A stretch of DNA of 33,287 nucleotides from Bacteroides sp. (GTDB lineage Bacteria > Bacteroidota > Bacteroidia > Bacteroidales > Bacteroidaceae). The notes under the pieces were generated by a model that saw only the letters and a program-made list of their open reading frames with translations, did not search any database and was not told where the DNA came from. Below are positions 1 through 9,349 of the stretch, piece after piece (the first letter of the stretch is position 1; every line of letters starts with the position of its first letter). Location of the stretch: NCBI GenBank assembly GCA_015060735.1, contig SUXX01000028.1:1-33287 (forward strand), given 5' to 3'. Position numbers and translations under genes: made by a program.

Positions 1-92
1 TCGGTGCCTTTATGGACGGTGACATCCAGGATTGCATTGACCACCTGATTGTAGCCGAAAACGCTGAACGATTGAAAGAAAGTGAACTTTAG
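1..92 (+). CDS. prfA: Peptide chain release factor 1, C-terminal end (partial)
   Basis: The first 92 bases carry the last 29 codons of a gene that begins outside the window; the reading frame starts at base 3 and ends at TAG 90-92. The visible tail contains DGDIQDCIDHLIVAENAER, which I recognise as the end of bacterial RF1, the factor that releases finished peptides at UAA and UAG codons. RF1 next to pyrF is a familiar order in Bacteroides. The GGQ catalytic motif lies upstream and is not visible, so the call rests on the tail and the neighbour. Confidence 0.75.
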   Translation, partial: GAFMDGDIQDCIDHLIVAENAERLKESEL

Positions 93-100
93 TAAAAACC

Positions 101-176
101 TGTCATTCTGAACGTAGTGAAGAATCTAAAGACATCCGCGTGTACGCTTAGATTTTTCGTTTCACCCAGAATGACA
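101..176. repeat. REP-like palindromic repeat, copy 1
   Basis: An imperfect inverted repeat fills most of the prfA-pyrF gap. The left arm starts TGTCATTCTGAACGTAG and the right arm ends CCCAGAATGACA; the two arms pair over about 30 bases with several mismatches around a central spacer of about 16 bases. The outer bases match those of the repeat at 6257-6337. As RNA it would form a long hairpin. Confidence 0.8.
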
Positions 177-191
177 CAAATCTAAACGACT

Positions 192-1016
192 ATGAACAAA
201 CAAGAACTCTTTGAAAACATCAAAAAGAAGCAATCATTCCTTTGCGTGGGTTTGGATACCGACATCAAAAAAATCCCTGAGCACCTATTGAAGGAAGAAG
301 ATCCTATCTTTGCATTCAATAAGGCCATTATCGATGCAACTGCTCCTTATTGTATCGCCTACAAGCCAAACTTGGCTTTCTATGAAAGCATGGGCGTGAA
401 GGGTTGGATTGCTTTCGAAAAGACCGTAGAATATATCAAGACCAACTATCCCGACCAATTCATCATTGCGGATGCCAAGCGTGGTGACATCGGCAATACA
501 TCGGCCATGTATGCTCGCACATTCTTCGAAGAAATGAACATCGACTCTGTGACCGTTGCTCCTTACATGGGCGAAGACTCAGTGACTCCGTTCTTGACCT
601 ACGAAGGCAAGTGGGTGATTTTGTTGGCCCTTACCAGCAACAAGGGTTCACACGATTTCCAGCTCACTGCTGACCCGGAAGGCGAACGCCTTTTTGAAAA
701 AGTTCTTCGCAAAAGTCAAGAATGGGCTAACGATGAAAACATGATGTATGTAGTAGGTGCAACCCAAGGACGTGCATTCGAAGACATCCGTAAGATTGTT
801 CCTAACCACTTCTTACTCGTGCCGGGCGTAGGTGCTCAGGGTGGCTCACTCGAAGAAGTCTGCAAGTATGGTATGAACAGTACTTGTGGCCTTATTGTAA
901 ACTCTAGCCGTGCCATCATTTATGCTGATAAGACCGAAAACTTTGCTGTAGTAGCTGGTCAGGAAGCACAGAAAGTGCAGGCACAAATGGCTGAACAACT
1001 GAAGGCTATCCTCTAA
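192..1016 (+). CDS. pyrF: Orotidine 5'-phosphate decarboxylase, type 2
   Basis: This cytoplasmic enzyme decarboxylates OMP to UMP, the last step of de novo pyrimidine synthesis. The 274-aa length and motifs fit the type 2 (actinobacterial/Bacteroidetes) PyrF subfamily rather than the shorter E. coli type. The signature [14 protein letters not shown] carries the catalytic Asp94-Lys96-Asp99 triad, and VPGVGAQGG near residues 210-219 is the phosphate-binding loop. The LDTD near residue 21 and the KPN near residue 58 also fit the barrel active site. The gene follows prfA after a palindromic repeat, and its TAA stop overlaps the next gene's ATG by one base (TAATG), so translation of the two is probably coupled. 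Intact, with no anomalies. Confidence 0.96.
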   Translation: MNKQELFENIKKKQSFLCVGLDTDIKKIPEHLLKEEDPIFAFNKAIIDATAPYCIAYKPNLAFYESMGVKGWIAFEKTVEYIKTNYPDQFIIADAKRGDIGNTSAMYARTFFEEMNIDSVTVAPYMGEDSVTPFLTYEGKWVILLALTSNKGSHDFQLTADPEGERLFEKVLRKSQEWANDENMMYVVGATQGRAFEDIRKIVPNHFLLVPGVGAQGGSLEEVCKYGMNSTCGLIVNSSRAIIYADKTENFAVVAGQEAQKVQAQMAEQLKAIL

Positions 1017-2236
1017 TGATTGAAAGGAAAATCATCAACGACCCCGTATTCGGATTCATCCACATTCCGAAGGGGTTGTTGTACGATATTGTATGCCACC
1101 CCATCTTGCAACGTCTTACTCGCATCAAACAATTGGGGCTGGCTGCATCTGTCTATCCCGGTGCCCAACACACCCGTTTCCAACATTCACTGGGTGCCTT
1201 TCACCTCATGAGCGAAGCAATCACTTCGCTAACGACCAAAGGAAACTTTATTTTTGATAGCGAAGCCGAAGCCGTACAAGCAGCTATTCTTCTCCACGAC
1301 ATCGGACACGGTCCTTTCTCGCATGTTTTGGAGAACACCATTGTCAACGGTATTTCACACGAAGAAATATCCTTACTCTTAATGGAAAGGATAAATAAGG
1401 ATTTAAAAGGGCAATTAAATCTGGCAATCCAAATCTTCAAAGATGAATATCCTAAAAAATTCCTTCACCAATTAGTCAGTGGCCAACTGGATATGGATCG
1501 GCTGGACTATTTGCGACGAGATAGTTTCTACACAGGTGTATCTGAAGGAAATATTGGTTCGGCCCGCATCATCAAGATGCTAAATGTTAAGGATGACCAT
1601 CTGGTAGTTGAATCCAAGGGGATCTATTCCATAGAAAACTTTTTAACAACCAGACGATTGATGTATTGGCAAGTATACCTTCATAAGACATCAGTCGCCA
1701 GTGAGAAAATGCTAATCAGTGCTTTATTACGTGCCAAAGAGTTGGCCAGTCAAGGTGTGGATTTATTTGCCTCACCGGCCTTAAAATTCTTCCTCTACAA
1801 CAATATCGACCGTGAAGGATTTTACAATAACTCTATCTGCCTTGACAACTTCATCCAGCTAGACGACAACGATATTTGGACTTCGTTGAAGGTTTGGTGT
1901 AACCATCCGGACATTGTGCTATCCACCTTGAGCCAAGGCCTGATTAACAGAAAATTATTTAAGGTAGAAATACAGTCTTCCCCCATTTCTTCAAGCCGGA
2001 AAGAATACATTCTAAAAAACATATCCGAAAGTCTAGGAATATCTAAAAAAGAAGCCAATTATTTTCTATCGACCTCAACGATAGAGAACAACATGTATCG
2101 CAAAGAAGACGACAGCATAGAAATTATTTACAACGACGGGACAACCAAAAACATAGCAGAAGCCTCTGACATGCTCAATATTTCACTTTTATCAAGGAAA
2201 GTAAAGAAATATTATGTTTGTTTTTTCCGTTTTTAA
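1016..2236 (+). CDS. HD-domain phosphohydrolase (dNTPase/SAMHD1-like)
   Basis: A 406-aa cytoplasmic HD-superfamily hydrolase. Metal-site residues are visible: His57 in TRFQHSLGAFHL, His94-Asp95 in LLHDIGHGPFSH, and Asp161 in LDMDRLDYLRRD, the same order as in SAMHD1 and dGTPase-type enzymes. Family members hydrolyse dNTPs or other nucleotides; the exact substrate cannot be read here. It overlaps the pyrF stop by one base (TAATG), so the two genes are coupled, and a nucleotide substrate would suit that context (inference). The last 100 or so residues beyond the HD core are poorly conserved to my eye, and the final stretch (KKYYVCFFRF) is hydrophobic and aromatic. Intact length for the family. 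Confidence 0.85.
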   Translation: MIERKIINDPVFGFIHIPKGLLYDIVCHPILQRLTRIKQLGLAASVYPGAQHTRFQHSLGAFHLMSEAITSLTTKGNFIFDSEAEAVQAAILLHDIGHGPFSHVLENTIVNGISHEEISLLLMERINKDLKGQLNLAIQIFKDEYPKKFLHQLVSGQLDMDRLDYLRRDSFYTGVSEGNIGSARIIKMLNVKDDHLVVESKGIYSIENFLTTRRLMYWQVYLHKTSVASEKMLISALLRAKELASQGVDLFASPALKFFLYNNIDREGFYNNSICLDNFIQLDDNDIWTSLKVWCNHPDIVLSTLSQGLINRKLFKVEIQSSPISSSRKEYILKNISESLGISKKEANYFLSTSTIENNMYRKEDDSIEIIYNDGTTKNIAEASDMLNISLLSRKVKKYYVCFFRF

Positions 2237-2377
2237 TAGCTATACCACCAAATAATCCACAAAAAATACGGAGATTTCAAAAAAAATGCCGTAATTTGCA
2301 TAATTAAAGTATATCTACGCGTTGTGACATAAAGTCAGAACTGTAGAACGATTAAAAACAGAAGATTAAAAAGTATC

Positions 2378-3418
2378 ATGGAATTCTCAGCCAAGCAAAT
2401 TGCGGAATTTATCCAAGGAACGATTGTAGGTGACGAAAATGTCACTGTACATACTTTTGCTAAAATCGAAGAAGGCATACCTGGAGCCATTTCATTTCTT
2501 GCAAATCCCAAATATACCAATTATATTTATGACACCCAATCAAGCATAGTATTGGTAAACAAGGATTTTGAACCGGAAAAAGAAGTTAAAGCAACACTAA
2601 TCAAAGTGGACAATGCCTACGAAAGTTTGGCCAAACTGCTCAATCTCTATGAAATGAGCAAACCGAAAAAAACAGGCATTGATCCTCTTGCGTATATTGC
2701 ACCTACAGCAAAAATCGGAAAGGATGTATATATTGCTCCATTTGCATGTGTAGGTGACCATGCCGAAATCGGTGACAACACATTCCTTCACCCACATGCA
2801 ACCGTAGGTAATGGAGCAAAAGTTGGAAACGACTGCATACTTTATCCGCATGCAACCGTATATCATGACTGCCGTGTGGGTAATCGTTGTATTCTCCATG
2901 CTGGTAGTGTAATAGGTGCTGACGGATTCGGTTTTGCCCCTTCACCCGAAGGATATGAGAAGATTCCACAAATCGGCATCGCAATATTGGAAGACGATGT
3001 AGAAATTGGAGCAAACACATGCATCGACCGAGCTACCATGGGAGCAACCATTATCCGTAAAGGGGTAAAGTTAGACAACTTGATTCAAATTGCTCACAAC
3101 GTAGAAGTGGGTAGTCACACTGTTATGGCTTCGCAAGTAGGTATTGCAGGCTCCACCAAAGTCGGTGAATGGTGCATGTTTGGCGGTCAAGTAGGACTGG
3201 CCGGCCATATCAAACTTGGCGATAAAGTTAATATAGGAGCTCAATCTGGTATTGCTAACAGCATCAAATCCGGTTCTACCGTTATGGGAAGCCCGGCTTT
3301 TGAAGTAAAAAGTTATATGCGGTCATCTGCCGTTTATAAAAAATTACCTGAGATGTACCTAGAATTGAACAACTTGAAAAAAGAACTAGAAGAACTTAAA
3401 ACACAATTAAATAAATAG
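2378..3418 (+). CDS. lpxD: UDP-3-O-(3-hydroxyacyl)glucosamine N-acyltransferase
   Basis: LpxD adds the second hydroxyacyl chain, from acyl-ACP, to UDP-3-O-acyl-glucosamine in lipid A synthesis. The 346-aa protein has the expected N-terminal uridine-binding domain (about residues 1-100), then a left-handed beta-helix of hexapeptide repeats (PTAKIG, VYIAPF, AEIGDN and so on, about 105-310), and a charged C-terminal helix ([12 protein letters not shown]). The catalytic His is His240 in [10 protein letters not shown], matching E. coli His239. It follows a 141-nt AT-rich gap, in which I could not find an exact promoter match, and sits 4 nt before the lpxC-fabZ fusion, so it heads the lipid A block. 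Start ATG 2378 gives the usual family length. Confidence 0.96.
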   Translation: MEFSAKQIAEFIQGTIVGDENVTVHTFAKIEEGIPGAISFLANPKYTNYIYDTQSSIVLVNKDFEPEKEVKATLIKVDNAYESLAKLLNLYEMSKPKKTGIDPLAYIAPTAKIGKDVYIAPFACVGDHAEIGDNTFLHPHATVGNGAKVGNDCILYPHATVYHDCRVGNRCILHAGSVIGADGFGFAPSPEGYEKIPQIGIAILEDDVEIGANTCIDRATMGATIIRKGVKLDNLIQIAHNVEVGSHTVMASQVGIAGSTKVGEWCMFGGQVGLAGHIKLGDKVNIGAQSGIANSIKSGSTVMGSPAFEVKSYMRSSAVYKKLPEMYLELNNLKKELEELKTQLNK

Positions 3419-3422
3419 GCCC

Positions 3423-4808
3423 ATGTTAAAACAGAAAACTTTAGGAGGCAGCTTTTCCTTAAACGGGAAAGGACTCCACACCGGAGTAAACTTAACGGTG
3501 ACCTTTAACCCGGCACCGGATAACCACGGGTATAAGATTCAACGAATCGACTTAGAAGGACAACCAATCATTGACGCCGTAGCCGAAAATGTAGGTGAAA
3601 CGACTCGTGGCACAGTATTGGTTAAAAACGGTATAAAAGTCAGCACCATTGAGCATGCATTGGCTGCTCTTTACGCAGCTGGTATTGATAATTGTCTGAT
3701 ACAAGTAAACGGACCGGAATTCCCAATTCTGGACGGTAGTGCCAAACACTATGTCGAAGCAATTAAACGTGTAGGCATCACCGAACAGACTGCTGTAAAA
3801 GACTATTACATCATCAAATCTAAAATAGAATTCAGAGACGAAGCAACCGGTTCTTCCATCATCGTCTTGCCTGATGAAAGTTTCAGTGTAAATGCTTTGA
3901 TTTCATACGATTCCAAAATCCTTTTCAACCAATTTGCGACTTTGGAAGACATGGAGAAATTCCCTGAAGAAATTGCATCAGCACGTACTTTTGTTTTCGT
4001 CCGTGAAATTGAGCCTCTACTCGGTGCAGGTTTGATTAAGGGCGGTGATTTGGATAATGCCATCGTTATTTATGAACGTCAGATGTCACAGGAAAATTAT
4101 GACAAACTGGCCGATGTCATGGGCGTTCCTCATATGGATGCCACACAGTTGGGTTATATCAACCACATCCCATTGGTTTGGGACAATGAACCCGCCCGCC
4201 ACAAATTGCTTGACATTATCGGCGACTTGGCATTGATAGGTAAGCCCATCAAGGGACGTATCATCGCCACCCGTCCGGGACACACTATCAACAACAAGTT
4301 TGCTCGCCAAATCCGTAAGGAAATCAAGTTACACGAAATCCAAGCTCCTGTATATAATTGCAACGAGGCACCTATCATGGATGTAAACCGCATCCGACAA
4401 TTGCTTCCACATCGTTACCCATTCCAATTGGTCGATAAAGTGATTGCCATCGGAGCCAACCACATTGTGGGTATCAAGAATGTAACAGCTAATGAACCAT
4501 TCTTCCAGGGACACTTCCCCGAGGAACCGGTAATGCCGGGTGTACTTCAGATTGAAGCCATGGCTCAATGTGGCGGTCTGCTTGTCTTGAATTCGGTAGA
4601 CGAGCCAAGTAAATATTCAACCTACTTTTTGAAAATAGATGGTGTAAAATTCCGTCAAAAGGTAGTACCGGGCGACACTCTGATTTTCCGCGTCGAACTG
4701 CTAGCACCTATCCGTCGTGGTATTTCTTCAATGAAGGGCTATGTATTTGTCGGAGAAAAGGTGGTTTGTGAAGCCGAATTTACAGCACAAATAGTAAAAA
4801 ATAAATAA
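3423..4808 (+). CDS. lpxC-fabZ: Bifunctional UDP-3-O-acyl-GlcNAc deacetylase / 3-hydroxyacyl-ACP dehydratase
   Basis: A natural fusion of two enzymes. Residues about 1-305 are LpxC, the zinc deacetylase that commits UDP-GlcNAc derivatives to lipid A: zinc and catalytic residues are visible as Glu77-His78 (TIEHALAAL), His260 and Asp264 (HKLLD) and His287 (RPGHTINN). Residues about 315-461 are FabZ, the hotdog-fold dehydratase of fatty acid synthesis, with LPHRYPF, catalytic His364 in FQGHFPEEP and Glu378 in QIEAMAQ (the same 14-residue spacing as E. coli His54/Glu68). The fusion is known across Bacteroidetes. It lies 4 nt after lpxD and 85 nt before lpxA. Fusing the enzymes may balance lipid A against fatty acid flux (inference). 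Confidence 0.96.
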   Translation: MLKQKTLGGSFSLNGKGLHTGVNLTVTFNPAPDNHGYKIQRIDLEGQPIIDAVAENVGETTRGTVLVKNGIKVSTIEHALAALYAAGIDNCLIQVNGPEFPILDGSAKHYVEAIKRVGITEQTAVKDYYIIKSKIEFRDEATGSSIIVLPDESFSVNALISYDSKILFNQFATLEDMEKFPEEIASARTFVFVREIEPLLGAGLIKGGDLDNAIVIYERQMSQENYDKLADVMGVPHMDATQLGYINHIPLVWDNEPARHKLLDIIGDLALIGKPIKGRIIATRPGHTINNKFARQIRKEIKLHEIQAPVYNCNEAPIMDVNRIRQLLPHRYPFQLVDKVIAIGANHIVGIKNVTANEPFFQGHFPEEPVMPGVLQIEAMAQCGGLLVLNSVDEPSKYSTYFLKIDGVKFRQKVVPGDTLIFRVELLAPIRRGISSMKGYVFVGEKVVCEAEFTAQIVKNK

Positions 4809-4820
4809 AAAGGTTCAAGT

Positions 4821-4887
4821 TTTGAGTTATGAGTTTTGATTTCGTTACTCATAACTCAAAGCACAGAACTTATAACTCATAATTCAA
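4821..4887. repeat. TTTGAGTTATGAGT inverted repeat plus third unit
   Basis: The lpxC-fabZ/lpxA gap holds a perfect 14-base inverted repeat, TTTGAGTTATGAGT (4821-4834) and ACTCATAACTCAAA (4847-4860), around a 12-base loop. A third diverged unit, AACTTATAACTCATAATTCAA, follows at 4867-4887. The same 14-mer recurs at 29425-29438. The hairpin lacks a T-tract and has low GC, so it is probably not a terminator. Confidence 0.85.
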
Positions 4888-4893
4888 TCCAAC

Positions 4894-5661
4894 ATGATTA
4901 GTCCATTAGCATATATCCATCCCGAAGCAAAAATCGGTGAGAATGTAGAAATAGGCCCATTTGTATTCATCGACAAGAATGTAGTCATTGGCGACAACAA
5001 TGTTATTATGCCAAATGCTAACATCTTGTATGGCTCACGAATCGGTAATGGCAACCGAATTTTCCCGGGTGCAGTTATTGGTGCGATTCCACAAGACCTA
5101 AAGTTTGTAGGAGAAGAAACCACTGCCGAAGTGGGCGACAACAATACTATTCGCGAAAATGTAACCATCAACCGTGGTACAGCTGCTAAAGGAAAAACCG
5201 TAGTAGGCAGTAACAACCTTTTGATGGAAGGTGTACATGTGGCACACGATGCCATTATCGGCAGCGGATGTATCATTGGTAACTCCACCAAAATGGCCGG
5301 TGAAATCATTATTGATGACAACGCTATCATCAGTGCGTCCGTATTAATGCACCAATTCTGCCGCGTTGGTGGATATACAATGATTCAAGGTGGAACCCGT
5401 TTCAGCAAAGACATTCCTCCTTACATCATTGCCGGTCGCGAACCTGTTGCTTATTGCGGACTCAACATTATCGGGCTACGTCGTCGTGGATTTTCCAACG
5501 AACTAATTGAAAACATCCACAATGCATACCGGATTATTTACCAAAGCGGAAAAAATGTAAGCGAAGCCTTAAAACAAATTCGCGAGGAAATTCCAATGAC
5601 TCCGGAAATTGAATATATCGTTTCATTCATTGAAAATTCTCAGCGAGGTATTATCAGATAA
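4894..5661 (+). CDS. lpxA: UDP-N-acetylglucosamine O-acyltransferase
   Basis: LpxA catalyses the first step of lipid A synthesis, moving a 3-hydroxyacyl chain from ACP to UDP-GlcNAc. The 255-aa protein is a hexapeptide-repeat beta-helix (repeats from residue 3 on, such as AKIGEN, VEIGPF, NVVIGD) with a C-terminal helical domain. The catalytic His is His118 in VHVAHDAIIG, equal to E. coli His125, and LMHQFCRVGG downstream fits the family's substrate-binding region. It completes the lpxD - lpxC/fabZ - lpxA set and is followed 12 nt later by the acidic protein at 5674. Full length and ordinary. Confidence 0.96.
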   Translation: MISPLAYIHPEAKIGENVEIGPFVFIDKNVVIGDNNVIMPNANILYGSRIGNGNRIFPGAVIGAIPQDLKFVGEETTAEVGDNNTIRENVTINRGTAAKGKTVVGSNNLLMEGVHVAHDAIIGSGCIIGNSTKMAGEIIIDDNAIISASVLMHQFCRVGGYTMIQGGTRFSKDIPPYIIAGREPVAYCGLNIIGLRRRGFSNELIENIHNAYRIIYQSGKNVSEALKQIREEIPMTPEIEYIVSFIENSQRGIIR

Positions 5662-5673
5662 CACACATAGATT

Positions 5674-6228
5674 ATGGTTTATAGATTTACCATCATCTCT
5701 GACGAAGTGGATGATTTCATCAGAGAAATACAAATTGACTCAGAAGCTACTTTCTATGAATTGCATGAAGCAATTCTGAAAGCAGCTAAGTATAACAATG
5801 ACCAGATGACTTCTTTCTTCATTTGCGATGAAGATTGGGAGAAAGAACAAGAGGTTACATTGGAAGATATGGGCACCAGTTCGGACGAGGACTGCTACAT
5901 CATGCGTGAAACCCGTCTGAGCGAATTATTGGAAGACGAAAAGCAAAAGATGCTTTATGTATTCGATCCATTGACCGAACGTGTATTCTTTATCGAATTG
6001 TCTGAAATCAGTTATGGAAAGGACTTGACTGAAGCCGTATGTACCCGTAAAGAAGGCATTGCTCCGAAACAAACCATCGATTTTGATGAAATGATGGCAA
6101 CTAGCGGTACTAACCTCGACTTGGATGAAAACTTCTACGGCGATCAAGATTTCGACATGGAAGACTTCGACCCGGAAGGTTTTGACATGGGCGGTGGTTC
6201 CGTTGACCCATACAGTCAAGATTATTAA
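5674..6228 (+). CDS. Plasmid pRiA4b ORF-3-like acidic protein
   Basis: A 184-aa soluble, strongly acidic protein without signal peptide or membrane segments. The first about 130 residues (FTIISDEVDDFIREIQID, then TFYELHEAILKAAKY, SFFICDEDWEKE and YVFDPLTERVFFIEL) resemble the pRiA4b ORF-3 / IS1096 passenger fold, a beta-grasp-like domain of unknown biochemical role. The tail (about 145-184) is low complexity, rich in Asp, Glu, Phe and Gly. It lies 12 nt after lpxA and probably shares its transcript. The mobile-element origin of the family name does not mean this copy is mobile: there are no transposase genes or terminal repeats around it. Function unknown. Confidence 0.7.
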   Translation: MVYRFTIISDEVDDFIREIQIDSEATFYELHEAILKAAKYNNDQMTSFFICDEDWEKEQEVTLEDMGTSSDEDCYIMRETRLSELLEDEKQKMLYVFDPLTERVFFIELSEISYGKDLTEAVCTRKEGIAPKQTIDFDEMMATSGTNLDLDENFYGDQDFDMEDFDPEGFDMGGGSVDPYSQDY

Positions 6229-6256
6229 TTACCTTATTATTATAGGTATTCAATAT

Positions 6257-6337
6257 GTGTCATTCTGAGCGTAGCGAAGAATCTGTATACATCCACGTTT
6301 ATGTTACCAAGATTCTTCGCTATGCTCAGAATGACAC
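6257..6337. repeat. REP-like palindromic repeat, copy 2
   Basis: A near-perfect inverted repeat: the left arm begins GTGTCATTCTGAGCGTAGCG (6257-6283) and the right arm ends GCTCAGAATGACAC (6311-6337). The 27-base arms differ at one position and flank a 27-base spacer. It shares its outer sequence with copy 1 at 101-176 and sits just before miaA, where its transcript would fold into a strong hairpin without a T-tract. Confidence 0.88.
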
Positions 6338-6352
6338 TTTATAAAGAGAAAT

Positions 6353-7255
6353 ATGAAAAACACACTCATCGTCCTCATAGGCCCCACCGGAGTGGGCAAG
6401 ACAGAACTCAGCCTTTCCATTGCCGAGCATTTCCATACATGCATCGTGTCATCGGATTCTCGACAATTATACGCAGATTTGAAGATAGGTACAGCTGCTC
6501 CTACCCCTAACCAATTGGCAAGAGTACCCCACCACTTTGTCGGCACATTAAAACTGACCGATTATTATAGTGCGGCTCAATACGAAGCCGAAGCCATGCT
6601 TAAGTTGGAAGAACTTTTCCGCAAAAAGAAGATTGTGGTATTAACCGGAGGATCGATGATGTATGTAGATGCCATTTGTAAAGGTATAGACGACATCCCT
6701 ACTGTAGACAAAGAGACCCGTGAGCTAATGCTTCGCCGATACGAAGAAGACGGTTTAGAGAAACTTTGTGCTGAATTAAAAATCCTAGACCCTGAATATT
6801 ATAAAATTGTGGATTTAAAGAATCCCAAACGAGTAATCCACGCTCTTGAGATATGCTATATGACCGGAAAAACTTATACCTCTTTCCGGACACAAACTCA
6901 AAAAGAACGCCCTTTTCGTATCATCAAAATTGGCCTTACCCGTGAACGAGAAGAACTATACGAACGCATCAACCAACGAGTAGATGAGATGATGAAAGAC
7001 GGTTTACTGGAAGAAGCCAAGAGCGTCTACCCGTACCGACATCTGAATTCCCTCAATACGGTTGGCTACAAAGAAATGTTCATGTACCTGGACGGAGAAT
7101 GGACACTCGACTTTGCCATTGAGAAGATTAAACAGAACTCACGCATTTATTCTCGCAAACAAATGACCTGGTTTAAAAGAGACCAAGATATTCAATGGTT
7201 TCATCCGAATCAAACCGAAGAAATAATGAATTACCTCAACAATCAATTATCATGA
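6353..7255 (+). CDS. miaA: tRNA dimethylallyltransferase
   Basis: MiaA transfers a dimethylallyl group to N6 of A37 in tRNAs reading codons that start with U, supporting reading-frame maintenance. The 300-aa protein has the P-loop GPTGVGKT (residues 10-17), the [19 protein letters not shown] substrate region near residues 34-52, [11 protein letters not shown], and the C-terminal [16 protein letters not shown] motif typical of the family. It starts 16 nt after the palindromic repeat, which separates it from the lpx block. Its TGA stop overlaps the ATG of the fucosidase gene in an ATGA arrangement, so the two unrelated genes are probably translated from one message. Confidence 0.96.
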   Translation: MKNTLIVLIGPTGVGKTELSLSIAEHFHTCIVSSDSRQLYADLKIGTAAPTPNQLARVPHHFVGTLKLTDYYSAAQYEAEAMLKLEELFRKKKIVVLTGGSMMYVDAICKGIDDIPTVDKETRELMLRRYEEDGLEKLCAELKILDPEYYKIVDLKNPKRVIHALEICYMTGKTYTSFRTQTQKERPFRIIKIGLTREREELYERINQRVDEMMKDGLLEEAKSVYPYRHLNSLNTVGYKEMFMYLDGEWTLDFAIEKIKQNSRIYSRKQMTWFKRDQDIQWFHPNQTEEIMNYLNNQLS

Positions 7256-9273
7256 AAAGATTACTTACGCTACTTGTATGCAGCCTTTTATTGATGTCAC
7301 CCACCCTTGCCAACAAGGAGCAAGGCAGCTGGCATCAAAACAAATATTCCATGTTTATTCATTTCGGTCTCTACTCCGTATATGGAGGAGTTTATGAAGG
7401 AAAACCTGTAACTCGTGGGTATAGCGAACAAATCCAATCGTTCGCCGGTATTTTCAGTGATTGGTATGCCGATACTGCCTTGAAATTCAACCCTACACTT
7501 TTCAACGCAGATGAAATTGTCGCTTTAGCCAAAGAAGCCGGCATGCGTTCTATCGTATTAACAACCAAACATCACGATGGATTTTGTTTGTTCAAGACTT
7601 CTACTACTGATTACAATGCCTACGATGCCACTCCTTGCAAACGCGACTTTGTCAAAGAGTTGTCGGATGCCTGCCAAAAAGGAGGCATCAACTTTGGCAT
7701 GTACTTTTCCATCATCGATTGGAATTATCCACATGCCTATCCCATCTCTAGCCACAACGCCGATTTCATAACTCCGCAACATCACGAATTCAACAAACGA
7801 CAAATAACCGAACTCCTTAGCAACTACGGAAAAATTTCCGAACTTTGGTTTGACATGGGCTCCAATACCCCTCAACAGAGCCGCGAACTCTATGAGTTGG
7901 TACATCAACTACAGCCGAATTGTATGGTTAGTGGACGTGTTGGTAACGGATGGTACGACTTTGCCGTCATGGCCGACAACACCTATCCCGAAGGAGCCTT
8001 GCAAGCTCCTTGGCAATCAGCCGCTTCCATGTTTGACGAAACTTGGTCATATCGTTCTTGGCAAGAGCGGGGAGATACACATACCAAAGCCATGGAAAAA
8101 CTTCGGAGCTTAATCAACGTGGTATCGCATGGCGGTAATTTCCTCTTAAACATCGGTCCTCGTGGAGATGGTTCCGTTGTTGAATTTGAAAGTGATGTTT
8201 TGAAAGAAATTGGGACTTGGCTGAAAAAGAACGGAGAAGCCATCTACGGCACAGAATCTTCCCCTTTCCGCGAACAATTTGGTTGGGGAACATCCACCCG
8301 AAAAGGGAACAAACTTTATCTGATTCTATCTGGACAATATCCGGCTAATGGAATCATTGAATTAAACTTGCCGGGATATAAACTACTCGAATCGGAAGGA
8401 TGTTTGTCTTCAGCCTCAATGAAAGGAAACAAACTAACAGTCAGTTTGCCTAAAGACGCTTATAACAACCAAACAATCCAAGTCATAGGATTAACCTTTA
8501 ACCATGAAGTGCTTCCACAAATAAGTTCTAACGCAACTCGTATTTCCAATTATAGCTACGACTGCTTCGACTATTATAGCAATTACCGAAGCACCGTCAG
8601 CTACGAATGGAAATTGCCGAAGAAGAACACTCAAAAGGTAGAACTGACTTATACCCCGGAAGAATTAGGCAAAGAAATAGCCTTGAATAATCAACACGTG
8701 AAATTAGAAGGAGGCAAAACAATAACCATGAAGATTGACCCAAAGACCCAATGGGGCAAACGATACATCTGCGGACCTGAATTCAATGTCTTCGACCGTG
8801 CCTCGACTATCGAGGCCAATCTTAACCAAACGCCTCTCCGAAAAGGTGGTGAATGGAAGGAGATTAACGACGAAAAAATAACACTTCCGGTAAATTTAAT
8901 TGAGGATTTTTACTTGATGCAAACCGTAGAGTCACCGAAAGCCCAAGACATCCTGTTAGATGTTGCTGCCGGTAATGCCATTGAACTTTTTGTAAACGGC
9001 GTTTCTATAATGAAACATAACAACCCATACCGTTGCAAATATCGTGAAGAAAAAGTATTGGTACACCTCCAAAAGGGTAGTAATCAAATTATTCTTCGTG
9101 CATATAACCGTTTTGAAAAGGAAACAACACTTTTGCTACGACCATCTGCTGAACAGGTCATTTATCAGCAGAGCGTAATCTTGAGTTCTCCAGCCGAACG
9201 TGTAAAAGTTCATCGCACCGATTTGGCCACCCAACACACGGATACAGAACTTCATAACTTACGAATTAAATAG
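7252..9273 (+). CDS. Exported alpha-L-fucosidase, GH29
   Basis: A 673-aa retaining fucosidase predicted to remove alpha-linked fucose from host or dietary glycans in the periplasm or at the cell surface. I chose ATG 7252, which overlaps the miaA stop, because it gives a clean signal peptide ([20 protein letters not shown], cleavage before NK); an earlier ATG at 7195 would bury it. The GH29 barrel shows [29 protein letters not shown] and nucleophile Asp201 in [19 protein letters not shown] closes the domain. After about residue 430 there are some 240 further residues, ending in a jelly-roll-like segment ([10 protein letters not shown], then [17 protein letters not shown]) that may bind carbohydrate. 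No lipobox is seen. The general acid cannot be assigned by eye. Confidence 0.9.
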   Translation: MKRLLTLLVCSLLLMSPTLANKEQGSWHQNKYSMFIHFGLYSVYGGVYEGKPVTRGYSEQIQSFAGIFSDWYADTALKFNPTLFNADEIVALAKEAGMRSIVLTTKHHDGFCLFKTSTTDYNAYDATPCKRDFVKELSDACQKGGINFGMYFSIIDWNYPHAYPISSHNADFITPQHHEFNKRQITELLSNYGKISELWFDMGSNTPQQSRELYELVHQLQPNCMVSGRVGNGWYDFAVMADNTYPEGALQAPWQSAASMFDETWSYRSWQERGDTHTKAMEKLRSLINVVSHGGNFLLNIGPRGDGSVVEFESDVLKEIGTWLKKNGEAIYGTESSPFREQFGWGTSTRKGNKLYLILSGQYPANGIIELNLPGYKLLESEGCLSSASMKGNKLTVSLPKDAYNNQTIQVIGLTFNHEVLPQISSNATRISNYSYDCFDYYSNYRSTVSYEWKLPKKNTQKVELTYTPEELGKEIALNNQHVKLEGGKTITMKIDPKTQWGKRYICGPEFNVFDRASTIEANLNQTPLRKGGEWKEINDEKITLPVNLIEDFYLMQTVESPKAQDILLDVAAGNAIELFVNGVSIMKHNNPYRCKYREEKVLVHLQKGSNQIILRAYNRFEKETTLLLRPSAEQVIYQQSVILSSPAERVKVHRTDLATQHTDTELHNLRIK

Positions 9274-9280
9274 CAATCTC

Positions 9281-9324
9281 AAAAAGCAGTGTTCAAGTAT
9301 TAGAGCGAGAACACTGCTTTTTTT
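9281..9324 (+). terminator. Intrinsic terminator after the fucosidase gene
   Basis: AAAGCAGTGTTC and GAACACTGCTTT form a 12-bp stem around a 14-base loop, followed by an unbroken T-tract to 9324. It lies 8 nt after the GH29 stop, closing the miaA-fucosidase transcript before the sigma factor promoter. Confidence 0.9.
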
Positions 9325-9349
9325 CTACTAACAGATGTAATATTTTCCC

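Noticed and set aside
2237-2377. Exact sigma-ABfr promoter for lpxD
   Set aside because: TAATTTG near 2293 is one base short of the TAnnTTTG pattern and no -33 box fits the spacing; a promoter may exist but I cannot place it.
4821-4860. Terminator between lpxC-fabZ and lpxA
   Set aside because: The stem is AT-rich and has no following T-tract, and lpxA must be expressed with its neighbours.
4884-5330. 148-codon open frame antisense to lpxA
   Set aside because: It mirrors the regular hexapeptide repeats of lpxA; no start signal, motif or promoter supports it.
5674-6228. Mobile element suggested by the pRiA4b ORF-3 / IS1096 family name
   Set aside because: No transposase, terminal inverted repeats or target-site duplication around it; it sits within a stable lipid A gene block.
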